Notes under the pieces: model-generated
Told to the model about the DNA's origin: nothing
What the model saw: the letters and a program-made list of their open reading frames with translations, nothing else
The model's database searches: none
Program-made: the position numbers and the translations under genes
Assembly (NCBI GenBank): GCA_027864655.1
Contig: JAQAZG010000004.1
Location: forward strand, 124,001-188,000
Direction of reading: 5' to 3'
DNA length: 64,000 nt
Source: Oleispirillum naphthae
Lineage (GTDB): Bacteria; Pseudomonadota; Alphaproteobacteria; Rhodospirillales; Rhodospirillaceae
In this document: positions 52,300 through 62,349 of the stretch, in pieces
How positions within the stretch are numbered: position 1 is the first letter of the stretch
Layout: every line of letters begins with the position of its first letter

Positions 52300-52335
52300 A
52301 AAACCCCCGCGACACGCGTTGTCGCGGGGGTTTTT
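52300..52335 (+). terminator. Rho-independent terminator after carD
   Basis: A perfect 15-bp stem pairs AAAACCCCCGCGACA (52300-52314) with TGTCGCGGGGGTTTT (52320-52334), with a 5-base loop CGCGT, and ends in a T-run. It begins 28 bases after the carD stop. The symmetrical A and T runs mean it could work in both directions. Confidence 0.92.
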
Positions 52336-52364
52336 GCGGTGTAAAACCAATCAGGTGACTGCAC

Positions 52365-53177
52365 ATGAGGGCGGGAATGGGACAGGCGGAGGTGTGGCGC
52401 ACGTTCGTCGAACCCGGGCGGACCTGGGTGGTAGGCGCGGTGCACGGCGAGGCGGAGCGCCTGCGGCGGGTGCATGAGGAGCTCGGCCGCCAGTACCGCC
52501 CCGGCGACCGCCTGGTCTATGCCGGAAACCTCATGGGCTACGGCCCCGACGTCATCGGCGCCTTGAACGAGGTCCTGCTCTTCCGCCGCGCCCTGATGGC
52601 GCGCTGCGACGCCGACCCCAACGACATCGTCCTCCTGCGCGGCGCGCAGGAGGAAATGTGGCGCAAGCTCCTGCAACTCCACTTCGCCCCCGATCCGGCC
52701 AACGTGCTCGACTGGATGCTCGGCCGCGGCATGCGCGCCAGCCTTTCCGCCTATGGCCTGTCCGCCGAGGCGGCGCTGGACGCCGCGCGCGACGGCCGCA
52801 CCGCGCTTTCCCGCTGGACCGGCCACGCCGCCGACAGCATGGACGACCACGACGGCCACCGCTCGCTGATGGCGCACCTCCTCCATGCCGCGGTGGTCGC
52901 CGACAACTCGCTGCTCGTCGTCAACGCCGGGTTCGACCGCGGCGTCTCGCTGGACAAGCAGCTCGACAGCTTCTGGTGGGGCGGCGCCGACTTCGACACC
53001 CTGACGCCGGAAGCCTCGGGCTACCGCCTGGTGGTGCGCGGCGCCACCCACGGCAACCCCGGCGTCCGCTTCGGCCGCCATACCGCCACCCTGGACGGCG
53101 GCGCGGGCCGCGGCGGCGGCATCTGCGCTGCCCTGTTCGGCCCGGAAGGCAGCACCGTTCAGGTGGTCGAGGCGTAG
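52365..53177 (+). CDS. Calcineurin-like phosphoesterase homologue lacking metal ligands (pseudo-phosphatase)
   Basis: 270 residues from ATG 52365; ATG 52377 is possible. The chain lines up with PPP-type serine/threonine phosphatases, but the catalytic motifs are changed: GDxHG is GAVHG (24-28), GDxxDRG is GNLMGYG (54-60), GNHE is GAQE (93-96), and the later HAG is NAG. The framework SAYG and the FWWG region remain. Nearly all metal-binding Asp, Asn and His residues are gone, so catalysis of the usual kind is unlikely. It might instead bind a ligand or partner. It sits alone after the carD terminator. Confidence 0.7.
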   Translation: MRAGMGQAEVWRTFVEPGRTWVVGAVHGEAERLRRVHEELGRQYRPGDRLVYAGNLMGYGPDVIGALNEVLLFRRALMARCDADPNDIVLLRGAQEEMWRKLLQLHFAPDPANVLDWMLGRGMRASLSAYGLSAEAALDAARDGRTALSRWTGHAADSMDDHDGHRSLMAHLLHAAVVADNSLLVVNAGFDRGVSLDKQLDSFWWGGADFDTLTPEASGYRLVVRGATHGNPGVRFGRHTATLDGGAGRGGGICAALFGPEGSTVQVVEA

Positions 53178-53185
53178 AGCTAAAA

Positions 53186-53362
53186 CCTCACGAGGGGTCT
53201 TAGACCCCTCGCGCTCCCCATAACTTTTAAGTTTTGCGCGTAGCGCCATAGAACCATCGCGCGGTGTGACGGTCGATGACCGCTGCGCGGCGAAAAACCA
53301 GTCATGGGGTCTGGGGCCCAAGGCCCCAGTGGGGTCCAGGGGCAAGGCCCCTGACCTGGTTT
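53186..53362 (+). repeat. Palindromic intergenic repeat, copy A
   Basis: Left end: hairpin CGAGGGGTC-TTA-GACCCCTCG at 53191-53211. Core: GCGCCATAGAACCATC, then CGCTGCGCGGCGAAAAACC, nearly identical to copy B. Right end: two further hairpins, CTGGGGCC-CAA-GGCCCCAG (53311-53329) and CAGGGGC-AAG-GCCCCTG (53337-53353). It fills the gap between two convergent genes and ends exactly at the stop codon of the TehA-like gene. It may serve as a bidirectional terminator. Confidence 0.8.
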
Positions 53363-54337
53363 TTAGTTTTCCGCCGCCGGGGCGGCGGCGCGCACCGGGG
53401 CGAAGCGGCCGTAGTGCAGGGCGTAGCGCAGGGCGACGTAGGAGACCACGGCGGTGGCGACGGCAAGTTCCAGGGTTCCCCAGTGGCGGATCGCGGCGAC
53501 GGTGTCGGCGGCGTGGCCGTGGCGTTCCAGGAAGGCGGCGGTCTTGAAGCTCGCCGTGGCGGCGATCACGGTGGGGAAGGTGAAGGCCGCGTAGCCGGGG
53601 GAGAACGGCAGGCGCAGCAGTTCCCAGAAGGCGATGTAGACGACGAGCGCCATCAGCGCGCCGATGCCCAGCAGCACGATGACGAGCAGCAGGTTCGGTT
53701 CCGCCGGGAAGGTGAGGTATCCGGCGAGGCAGAGGTTGGGCGGCGCGGCGAGGATGGCGATGGTGGGCTTGGCGGGCGCGGGCACCTCGGCGGCGAAGAT
53801 CAGGCGGTGCAGCATCAGCGGCAGCATCACCGCGTAGGAGGCGATGCCGAACCACAGGAGCGCCTCGGAGACCGGCAGGAACGCCGGGTCGGGGGTGGAG
53901 AGCACCGCGACCACCGGGCCGATCGGCGGCACGAACCAGCTCGGCACCATGTGGTGCAGGCGCGGCTCGCGGACGCGGTGCAGGGTGAACAGCGCGAGGA
54001 AGCAGAGGTGCGCGGCGATCGCGGCGAGCCACAGGGCGCTCGCCGCGCCGTGCGAGACCTTGCCGAGGCTGACGCTGACCACCATCGAGGCCATCGCCAT
54101 GGTCGGGACCACCGAGCCGACCACCGGGTGGGCGAGTTCGGTGAAGAGGGTGCGCGGGTTGAGAATGAATTTCAGCGTCAGCAGCGCCGCGATGGTGACG
54201 GCGACCAGCGCGCCCGCGGTCCGGATCGCGCCGCCGCTCGGCATCTGGGTTTCCCACGCCCAGGAAAGGCTGGCGATGCCGAGGGCGAGGCCCCCGGCGG
54301 GGGAGGGAAAGGCGTCGAGGCGGGTCTTGAGCGGCAT
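53363..54337 (-). CDS. TDT-family transporter (TehA/SLAC1-like)
   Basis: 324 residues from ATG 54337; the frame is open further to 54412, but the added segment is not membrane-like. About ten hydrophobic spans are present. Stretches such as ASLSWAWE near the N-terminus, TELAHPVVGSVVPTMAMA, and MVPSWFVPPIGPVV fit the tellurite-resistance/dicarboxylate transporter family of channel-like proteins. Substrates may be anions such as malate, chloride or sulfite; this cannot be decided. It is divergent from a LysR regulator, with a palindrome between them, so it is probably that regulator's target. Confidence 0.85.
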   Translation of the reverse strand: MPLKTRLDAFPSPAGGLALGIASLSWAWETQMPSGGAIRTAGALVAVTIAALLTLKFILNPRTLFTELAHPVVGSVVPTMAMASMVVSVSLGKVSHGAASALWLAAIAAHLCFLALFTLHRVREPRLHHMVPSWFVPPIGPVVAVLSTPDPAFLPVSEALLWFGIASYAVMLPLMLHRLIFAAEVPAPAKPTIAILAAPPNLCLAGYLTFPAEPNLLLVIVLLGIGALMALVVYIAFWELLRLPFSPGYAAFTFPTVIAATASFKTAAFLERHGHAADTVAAIRHWGTLELAVATAVVSYVALRYALHYGRFAPVRAAAPAAEN

Positions 54338-54405
54338 CGCGGGCGGTCTCCGGCGTGCGAGGGGGCGTCCGCAAAACCTAGGGACTCGCAGGCGGAAATT
54401 GAAAC

Positions 54406-54429
54406 TAAACATATTCGACGATATGTTTA
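54406..54429. promoter_or_regulatory. Perfect palindrome between the TehA-like and LysR genes; likely LysR-type operator
   Basis: TAAACATAT and ATATGTTTA form perfect 9-base arms around TCGACG. The core fits the T-N11-A LysR box (ATATTCGACGATAT). It ends 6 bases before the LysR ATG and lies 68 bases upstream of the divergent gene's ATG. It is visibly AT-rich in a GC-rich background. Autoregulation plus control of the transporter is the natural reading. Confidence 0.75.
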
Positions 54430-54435
54430 ATCGAA

Positions 54436-55386
54436 ATGAACGTATCCGCGATCACGGTGAAGCAGCTCCGGGTTTTCGATGCGGTGGCGCGGCATGGGTC
54501 GCTCACCCGCGCCGCTTTGGGGCTGTTCGTCACCAAGGCGGCGGTCTCGGTGGCGCTGCGCGAGTTGGAGAACCAGCTCGGCAGCCCCTTGTTCGACCGC
54601 CGCAACAACCGCCTGATCCTCAACGCCTGCGGCGCGCAGTTGCGGCCGCTCGCCGACGACGTTTTGCAGCGCCTCGCCACCATCGAGGGGCTGTTCTCGG
54701 GGGAGAGCGTCGGCGGGCGGCTGCGCATCGGCGCGAGCGTGACCATCGGCAACCACCTGCTGCCGCGGCTGCTCGGCGGTTTTCTCCGCGAAGTGGAGAT
54801 GCCGCGGCCGGAGGTGATCATCGCCAACACCGCGCAGCTCTGCCGGATGATCGAGGGCTTCGATCTCGACGCCGCCTTCGTCGAAGGCGGCACCCACGGC
54901 GCGGCGCTGGCCGTCGAGCCGTTGTGGCGCGACCGCCTGCGGGTGATCGCCGCGCCCGGACATGCGCTCGCCGACGGGCGGGCGCACGCGCTTGCCGAGC
55001 TTGGGGGCGGCACCTGGATTCTGCGGGAGGCGTCCTCCGGCACGCGGGAGCAGTTCATGCTGCGGCTGGAAGGCGCGCTGCCGGGCTGGACGCTCGGCCT
55101 GGAGTTCAACACCAACGAGGCGATCGTCAACGCGGTGGCCGCCGGGCTGGGCCTCGGCTTCCTCTCCGAACTGGCGATCGCGGACGCGCTGGCGGCGGGG
55201 CGCATCGCGGCGGTGGCGCTCGCCGAGGAATACGGGCGCAGCCTCGACCTGGTGGTGGCGCCGGGGAAATATCAGAGCCCGCTGCTCGCCCGGTTTCTCG
55301 AATTCTGCCGCGGCTGGTCGCCTCTCGGCGGGGCTGCCGCCCCGCGCCCCGCCCGGAGGGACTCGGTCCCTCCGGACCTCCCGTAA
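54436..55386 (+). CDS. LysR-family transcriptional regulator
   Basis: 316 residues. The N-terminal winged helix-turn-helix reads ITVKQLRVFDAVARHGSLTRAA and SVALRELENQLGSPLFDR, classic for LysR. The effector domain follows from about residue 90 and resembles the CysB/CbbR-like fold. It controls most likely itself and the divergent TehA-like transporter through the palindrome at 54406-54429. The last 10-17 residues (including RRDSVPPDLP) are encoded by an intergenic repeat that runs into the gene end, so they are unlikely to be functionally conserved. Confidence 0.93.
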   Translation: MNVSAITVKQLRVFDAVARHGSLTRAALGLFVTKAAVSVALRELENQLGSPLFDRRNNRLILNACGAQLRPLADDVLQRLATIEGLFSGESVGGRLRIGASVTIGNHLLPRLLGGFLREVEMPRPEVIIANTAQLCRMIEGFDLDAAFVEGGTHGAALAVEPLWRDRLRVIAAPGHALADGRAHALAELGGGTWILREASSGTREQFMLRLEGALPGWTLGLEFNTNEAIVNAVAAGLGLGFLSELAIADALAAGRIAAVALAEEYGRSLDLVVAPGKYQSPLLARFLEFCRGWSPLGGAAAPRPARRDSVPPDLP

Positions 55387-55494
55387 CTTGCGCGCAGCGC
55401 CATAGAGCCATCACGCGGCGTGACGGTCGATGGCCGCTTACGCGGCGAAAAACCGGTTATGGGGTGCGCGAGGGGTCCAAGACCCCTCGCAAAG
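55351..55494 (+). repeat. Palindromic intergenic repeat, copy B
   Basis: Left hairpin CCGGAGGGAC-TCG-GTCCCTCCGG (55353-55375) lies inside the 3' end of the LysR gene. The core GCGCCATAGAGCCATC ... GCGGCGAAAAACC matches copy A closely. The right hairpin is GCGAGGGGTC-CAA-GACCCCTCGC (55467-55489), followed by AAAG. It sits between convergent lysR and transaldolase genes, as copy A does between its neighbours. Confidence 0.85.
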
Positions 55495-55500
55495 TGTTGC

Positions 55501-56223
55501 CTAGAGCCGGATGGCGAAGTTGGCCGCCTGGGTGTCGCGGAAGAACGCCTGCACCCCTTCCAGGGAATAGCCGGTCAGGTCCTTGCCCAGCATCGGCAGC
55601 TTGTCGAGGATATCCGGCGGCACGGTGATGATGTGGCAGCCGATGTCGTTGGCCTGCACGATGTGCAAGAGGCCGCGGGTGCTCGCCCAGATCACCTTGG
55701 CCTGGGGCAGGGGGGCGAGGATGGCGAGGGTTTCGCGCATCAGCGGCAGCGGGTCCACCCCGGTGTCGGCGACGCGCCCGGCGAACACCGAGACGATGGC
55801 CGGGGTGTCCGGGCACAGGCACTCGGCCACCGCGCGCACCTGCTCGGTGGTGAAGACCACGGTGACGTTGATGAAGATGCCGTCGGCGGAGAGGCGCTTG
55901 ATGATCGGGCCGGTGAGCTCGCCCTTGCTGTTGGTCACCGGAATCTTGACGTTGACGTTCGGTCCCCAGGTGGCGATGGCGCGGGCCTCGGCCTCCATGG
56001 TGGGGAGGTCGTCGGCGATCACCTCCACCGCGACGGCGTGGCCGGGCACGGCGGCCAGAACCTTGCGGGCATAGGCCTCGTAGTCGGCGGCGCCGGACTT
56101 GCGCATCAGCGAGGGATTGGTGGTGAACCCCTTGATCAGCGGGTTCTTCGAAAAGCGGACGATGCTGTCGAAGTCGGCGCTGTCAACGAACAGCGCGACC
56201 TGGAGCGCCTTCGGGTCTGTCAT
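55501..56223 (-). CDS. Transaldolase-family protein (small, TalC/fructose-6-phosphate aldolase-like)
   Basis: 240 residues from ATG 56223 (MTDPKALQ); the frame continues to 56286 but that part is not conserved-looking. The Schiff-base lysine is in NVKIPVTNSKG, and KGFTTNPSLM is the usual N-terminal signature, with VFTTEQ and VSVFAGRVADTG in the core. The size fits the short decameric group, which acts as transaldolase or cleaves fructose 6-phosphate. It is a cytoplasmic central-carbon enzyme. It converges with lysR across repeat copy B. Confidence 0.9.
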   Translation of the reverse strand: MTDPKALQVALFVDSADFDSIVRFSKNPLIKGFTTNPSLMRKSGAADYEAYARKVLAAVPGHAVAVEVIADDLPTMEAEARAIATWGPNVNVKIPVTNSKGELTGPIIKRLSADGIFINVTVVFTTEQVRAVAECLCPDTPAIVSVFAGRVADTGVDPLPLMRETLAILAPLPQAKVIWASTRGLLHIVQANDIGCHIITVPPDILDKLPMLGKDLTGYSLEGVQAFFRDTQAANFAIRL

Positions 56224-56316
56224 CTGGCGAAATCCTGGGTTCTGTGGGTCCGTTAGTGCTGTAGACCAATCCCGGGATTCGATCAAGGGCGCGCGCCCGG
56301 AAAAAGGCTTTCCGGC

Positions 56317-56505
56317 CTAGGCGGCGAGGCGTTTTTGCGCGTTGGCGACCACCGCCTTGAGCGCGGAAAGGTCGATGCCGTCACGGCGCAGCATGGCGTG
56401 CAGGACGGGGTCGCCGTAGAGTTCGGCGAGGCTGGGTTCGCGCAGGTCCATGAAGGCGGAAGCGCGGGAAGAGCTGCCCGGGGACGGCGGGTTTGCGGTC
56501 TGCAT
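56317..56505 (-). CDS. Small hypothetical protein (62 residues)
   Basis: The chain has a flexible start with PSPGSSSRAS, then a compact conserved-looking part: REPSLAELYGDPVLHAMLRRDGIDLSALKA. The pattern is like short unannotated proteins of alphaproteobacteria, which have a loading helix with DP and LxxxDG motifs. Composition and codon use are similar to neighbours. It stands alone 93 bases upstream of the transaldolase. I cannot name a function. An overlapping frame at 56381-56602 looks like a shadow of this gene. Confidence 0.6.
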   Translation of the reverse strand: MQTANPPSPGSSSRASAFMDLREPSLAELYGDPVLHAMLRRDGIDLSALKAVVANAQKRLAA

Positions 56506-56653
56506 CGGCTGGGTCCTCCTCCTGTCGCGGGTGGGCGGTTCGGGCCTGGTCTTGCGGCCTACCCTGAATCATCTGGGTCAGACCGGCTGTGATGTCCATC
56601 ATGCCGCCGACGATTTCACGCTTTCCTTACATTCCGGTGTGAAATCCTTCACG

Positions 56654-56680
56654 AAAAAGGCGGCGGATTTCTCCGCCGCC
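56654..56680 (-). terminator. acnA: Rho-independent terminator after acnA
   Basis: On the minus strand, GGCGGCGGA-GAAA-TCCGCCGCC forms a perfect 9-bp stem with a 4-base loop and is followed by a T-run (AAAAA at 56654-56658 on the plus strand). It begins 27 bases past the acnA stop. It is a textbook terminator for the minus strand. Confidence 0.9.
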
Positions 56681-56706
56681 CGCTTGCCGCGAGGGGATTT
56701 CGCCGC

Positions 56707-59379
<2,673 letters not shown>

Positions 59380-59432
59380 GAAAGTTCCTCCGATTTTTTC
59401 TCGGGTTGGGATGCGCGATGACAGGACGTGCG

Positions 59433-59452
59433 AAAACACCGGGAGACCGGTG
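59433..59452 (-). terminator. Weak terminator-like hairpin upstream of acnA
   Basis: On the minus strand CACCGG-TCTC-CCGGTG is followed by TTTT. The stem has only 6 bp. It may stop transcription from the yeeE/yedE genes before acnA, or be part of the acnA leader. Low certainty. Confidence 0.35.
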
Positions 59453-59570
59453 GCGAGTGGCGACTCCGATCGGCACGTCGGAACGGCTCTACATTTAACC
59501 CTTTGACGGATGAGGACAAGAACCCCCGCGCGCGGCAGATGCAAAAAATCCGGGCGGGAAGGGTAAAAAA

Positions 59571-59737
59571 CCGAAACTTTGCGGAGGGACTCGGTCCCTC
59601 CGCGCCTCCCCTAACTTTTTTCGCCGCGCAGCGGCAGGCGATGCGTTCGTTGCAACCGCCGCAGGCTTATGGCGCTGCGCGCAAAAATCAAACTCATGGG
59701 GTGCGCGAGGGGACCGAGTCCCCTCGCAAAGTTTTTG
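59571..59737 (-). repeat. Palindromic intergenic repeat, copy C (inverted orientation)
   Basis: Left hairpin GCGGAGGGAC-TCG-GTCCCTCCGC (59581-59603); right hairpin GCGAGGGGAC-CGA-GTCCCCTCGC (59705-59727). The two ends are imperfect inverted repeats of about 35 bases, both flanked by CTTTGC or GCAAAG. Its reverse complement contains GCGCGCAGCGCCATA and CGCTGCGCGGCGAAAAA, matching the cores of copies A and B. It abuts the YeeE-like stop codon. Confidence 0.82.
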
Positions 59738-59739
59738 TG

Positions 59740-60315
59740 TTAATCCCGCAGGCCGTCGTAATCGGGGCCGAGGTCGTCTTGCCAGGGGCGCATGCGTTCC
59801 AGGGCGACGAGTCCGGCGATCAGCGCCGCGGCGAGGATGAGGGCGACCGCCCAGAACGGCAGTCCGACCAGGGTGTCGAGGCGGAGCTTGCCCGGTCCGC
59901 CCGAGAGCAGCAGGGGCTTGAGCGCCGGTTCGGCGTAGCCGAAGGCGACGGCCCCGGCGAGCGCGCCTGCGAGGGCGAACCAGGCGTCCTTGTAGCCGAC
60001 GCCGATCTGCGCGAGCAGGGTGCCGGGGCACGCCCCGGCGAGGGTGATGCCGATGCCGAGGAGCGCGCCGCCCACGGCGTTGGCGATGACGTAGGTGGCC
60101 TTGGGGTGCAGCGCCACGCCGTAAACCCCGTTCATCACCGCGAGCAGGATGAGGCCGGTGGCGGTGGCGGTGAGGAACATCTTGAGCATGGTGAAGGTGC
60201 GGAACTGCATCTGCCCGACGATCACGCCGGGTTCGAACACGCGGCCCTTCTCCAGCGCGAAGCCGAAGGCGACGCCCATGAGGAGGCCGAGCACGACGAA
60301 GCGGTAGGTTTCCAT
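59740..60315 (-). CDS. YeeE/YedE-family sulfur transport protein, half-size subunit 2
   Basis: 191 residues with about five hydrophobic spans. GVAFGFALEKGRVFEP and ITLAGACPGTLLAQIG are typical of one half of the YeeE/YedE fold. A conserved cysteine lies in GACPGT. It is the second gene of a two-gene operon, 12 bases after the first. Split pairs of this type occur in BigR- or PmpAB-like operons for sulfur-compound detoxification or uptake (family knowledge). It could move thiosulfate or a related ion. Confidence 0.87.
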   Translation of the reverse strand: METYRFVVLGLLMGVAFGFALEKGRVFEPGVIVGQMQFRTFTMLKMFLTATATGLILLAVMNGVYGVALHPKATYVIANAVGGALLGIGITLAGACPGTLLAQIGVGYKDAWFALAGALAGAVAFGYAEPALKPLLLSGGPGKLRLDTLVGLPFWAVALILAAALIAGLVALERMRPWQDDLGPDYDGLRD

Positions 60316-60327
60316 GACGGTGTCTCC

Positions 60328-60903
60328 TCAGACCTTGCGGAACAGCATGGCGGTGGCGATGCCGCCCGCGAACATGAAGGCGACGGCGATCATCGAGCTG
60401 ACCGCGAGCTGCGCGATGCCGGAGATGCCGTGGCCGCTGGTGCATCCCCCGGCGAGGCGCGCGCCGATGAGCAGGATGAAGCCGCCCGCGAAGGCCATGG
60501 CGGCGCGCCCGGCGAAGCTTTCGACGCCGGTGGCGCGCTTCCACACCGGGGCGACGGCGGCGCGTTTGGTGCCGGAAAGCCGGGAAGAGAGGAACGCGCC
60601 GAGCGCGATGCCGGCCACCAGCGCCACCTGCCACCAGTTCTTCGCGCCCGCGGCGTGGCCGGCGAAGTAGCCGATCTGCATCGCCCCCGCGTCGAACAGC
60701 GCGGCGATGTGCCCGCCGACGGTGACGAAGGACGACGACGCGCCGAGCGCGGTGTTGACCAGGAGGAAGGCGGGGATTTGCAGCAGCCCGATCAGCCCGC
60801 CCGCGGCGTAGGGCGACCAGGCGGCGCGGCGCAGAAGCGACCGGCTTTTGCGCCAGGGGCAGTGCGGCGACAGGCCGTTTTCGTCGTAGGAGGTTTCGGA
60901 CAT
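60328..60903 (-). CDS. YeeE/YedE-family sulfur transport protein, half-size subunit 1
   Basis: 191 residues. Around 30 polar N-terminal residues precede about four or five spans. The signature ARLAGGCTSGHGISGI carries the cysteine central to thiosulfate handling in the family. It is the first gene of the pair and lies just downstream of AT-rich direct repeats at 60927-60956. Together the two halves should build one full transporter. The ion carried is not proven. Confidence 0.9.
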   Translation of the reverse strand: MSETSYDENGLSPHCPWRKSRSLLRRAAWSPYAAGGLIGLLQIPAFLLVNTALGASSSFVTVGGHIAALFDAGAMQIGYFAGHAAGAKNWWQVALVAGIALGAFLSSRLSGTKRAAVAPVWKRATGVESFAGRAAMAFAGGFILLIGARLAGGCTSGHGISGIAQLAVSSMIAVAFMFAGGIATAMLFRKV

Positions 60904-60926
60904 GGGTCGGTCCTCGTGGTTTGGGA

Positions 60927-60956
60927 AAATCTAATATGAATGAAATCTAATATAAT
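60927..60956. promoter_or_regulatory. AT-rich direct repeats upstream of the YeeE/YedE pair; candidate operator
   Basis: AAATCTAATAT occurs at 60927-60937 and again at 60943-60953, 16 bases apart. The repeats stand out in GC-rich surroundings and lie about 25 bases upstream of the ATG of the first gene. Sulfur-responsive ArsR-family repressors such as BigR bind AT-rich repeats of this kind. No such regulator gene is inside the window. Confidence 0.55.
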
Positions 60957-61032
60957 AGCGCGGCGTGTCAAGCCCCTCGTGCGTCATCTGCTTTTCTCGT
61001 GAAAAGGTTGGGGCTTCGGGTATCATGCGGGC

Positions 61033-61680
61033 ATGTTTGGCAATCCCTTTTCCACCGCCCTGCCGCTTGCGCCGTTCCCGCTGATGCTGCGGGAGGCGGC
61101 GTGCTGGCGCGGCGAGACGGAGGTGTTCGCCGGTCTCGACATGATGATCGAGGGCGGCGCGCTGTGGCTGATCCGCGGCGACAACGGCGCGGGGAAGACC
61201 ACGCTGTTGCGCCTGCTCGCCGGGATGCTGCGTGCCGCGGGCGGCGTGGTTTCCTGGGGCGACGGCCAGAGTCCGCGCAAGACGCCGGAGCGGGCGCTCT
61301 TCATCGGTCATGCGGATGCGCTGAAACCGGCGTTGACGGTGGGGGAGAACCTCGGCTTCTGGGCCGGTTTTTCCGGGTTTGCGGAGTCCCCCTGGCCGCA
61401 GGCGAGCGACCCCTTCGGGGTGTGGGCCTATGCCGACGTGCCGCTGCGGGCGCTCTCCGCCGGGCAGCGCCGCCGCGTCGCGCTGACGCGGCTGGCGTTT
61501 TCCGCCGCGCCTCTGTGGCTGCTCGACGAGCCGGTGACGGCGCTCGACGCCGCGGGGCAGCGCACGGTGTGGGAGCTGGCGGCGGCGCACCGCCGCCGCG
61601 GCGGCGCGGTGGTGGCCACCACGCACGCGCCGATGAATCTGCCCGACGCGCAGGAAATGACCCTGGGAGGCCTGCGATGA
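61033..61680 (+). CDS. ccmA: Heme exporter ATP-binding subunit CcmA
   Basis: 215 residues. Walker A is GDNGAGKTT at 49-57, the signature is LSAGQRRRVALTRL and Walker B is LWLLDEPVTALD. It is the ATPase of the CcmABCD complex, which releases heme-loaded CcmE during cytochrome c maturation (System I). It is the first gene of the ccm operon and overlaps ccmB as ATGA. The 129 bases upstream contain TATCAT as a possible -10 but no clear -35. Confidence 0.95.
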   Translation: MFGNPFSTALPLAPFPLMLREAACWRGETEVFAGLDMMIEGGALWLIRGDNGAGKTTLLRLLAGMLRAAGGVVSWGDGQSPRKTPERALFIGHADALKPALTVGENLGFWAGFSGFAESPWPQASDPFGVWAYADVPLRALSAGQRRRVALTRLAFSAAPLWLLDEPVTALDAAGQRTVWELAAAHRRRGGAVVATTHAPMNLPDAQEMTLGGLR

Positions 61681-62342
61681 CCGCCTTCCTCGCCGTGGTG
61701 CGGCGCGACCTGCTGCTCGCCTACCGCGACGGCGCGGGGACGTGGACGGTGCTCGGCTTCTTCGTCATCGCGGTGGCGGTGTTTCCCCTCGGCCTGGGGC
61801 CGGAGCCGCAGTTGCTCGCCCGCGTCGCCGCGGGGGTGGTGTGGGCGATGGCGCTGCTCGCCGCGCTGCTCTCCCTCGATACCCTGTTCGACGCGGACTG
61901 GCGCGACGGCAGCCTGGAATTGCTGCTTTCCGGCGAGTTGGCCCCCGAGGCGCTGGTGCTCGCCAAGGCGCTGGCGCACTGGCTGGCGAGCGGCCTGCCG
62001 CTCATCGTCGTCGCGCCCCTTGCCGGGGTGCTTTTGCACCTGCCGGGGAATGCGGCGCCGACGCTGGCGGTTTCGCTGCTGCTCGGCACCCCGGCGTTGT
62101 CGCTCTTGGGCGCGCTCGGCGCGGCGCTGGCGCTCGGCGCCCGGCGCGGCGCGGCGCTGCTGGCGGTGATGGTGCTGCCGCTCGCCGTGCCGGTGCTGAT
62201 CTTCGGCGCGGGGGCGGTGGAATCGGCGATGCTGGGGTTGGCGGCAGGGCCGGGGCTCCTCATCTTGGGAGGCATTGCGCTGATGGCGCTGGCGGTGTGT
62301 CCGTTCGCCGCGGCGGCGGCGTTGCGGCAGGCGGTGGAGTAG
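61677..62342 (+). CDS. ccmB: Heme exporter membrane subunit CcmB
   Basis: 221 residues from ATG 61677, overlapping the ccmA stop. It has about six hydrophobic spans and the family opening TAFLAVVRRDLLLAYRDG, then LFDADWRDGSLELLLSGEL. It is the permease partner of CcmA in the inner membrane. It is followed by ccmC after 7 bases. Nothing unusual is seen in the sequence. Confidence 0.94.
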   Translation: MTAFLAVVRRDLLLAYRDGAGTWTVLGFFVIAVAVFPLGLGPEPQLLARVAAGVVWAMALLAALLSLDTLFDADWRDGSLELLLSGELAPEALVLAKALAHWLASGLPLIVVAPLAGVLLHLPGNAAPTLAVSLLLGTPALSLLGALGAALALGARRGAALLAVMVLPLAVPVLIFGAGAVESAMLGLAAGPGLLILGGIALMALAVCPFAAAAALRQAVE

Positions 62343-62349
62343 GCCGGGA

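Larger units (their letters stand above)
59380..59739. other. Intergenic region upstream of acnA, containing repeat copy C
   Basis: These 360 bases have no convincing gene. They contain a weak hairpin at 59437-59452, an AT-poor stretch next to the acnA ribosome site, and the whole repeat copy C (59571-59737) at the far side. The acnA promoter should lie between 59380 and 59570, but no clear -35/-10 pair was found by eye. Confidence 0.6.

Noticed and set aside
56381-56602. 73-residue frame overlapping the small protein near acnA
   Set aside because: Translation is Arg/Pro-rich and reads as a shifted copy of the better 62-residue gene.
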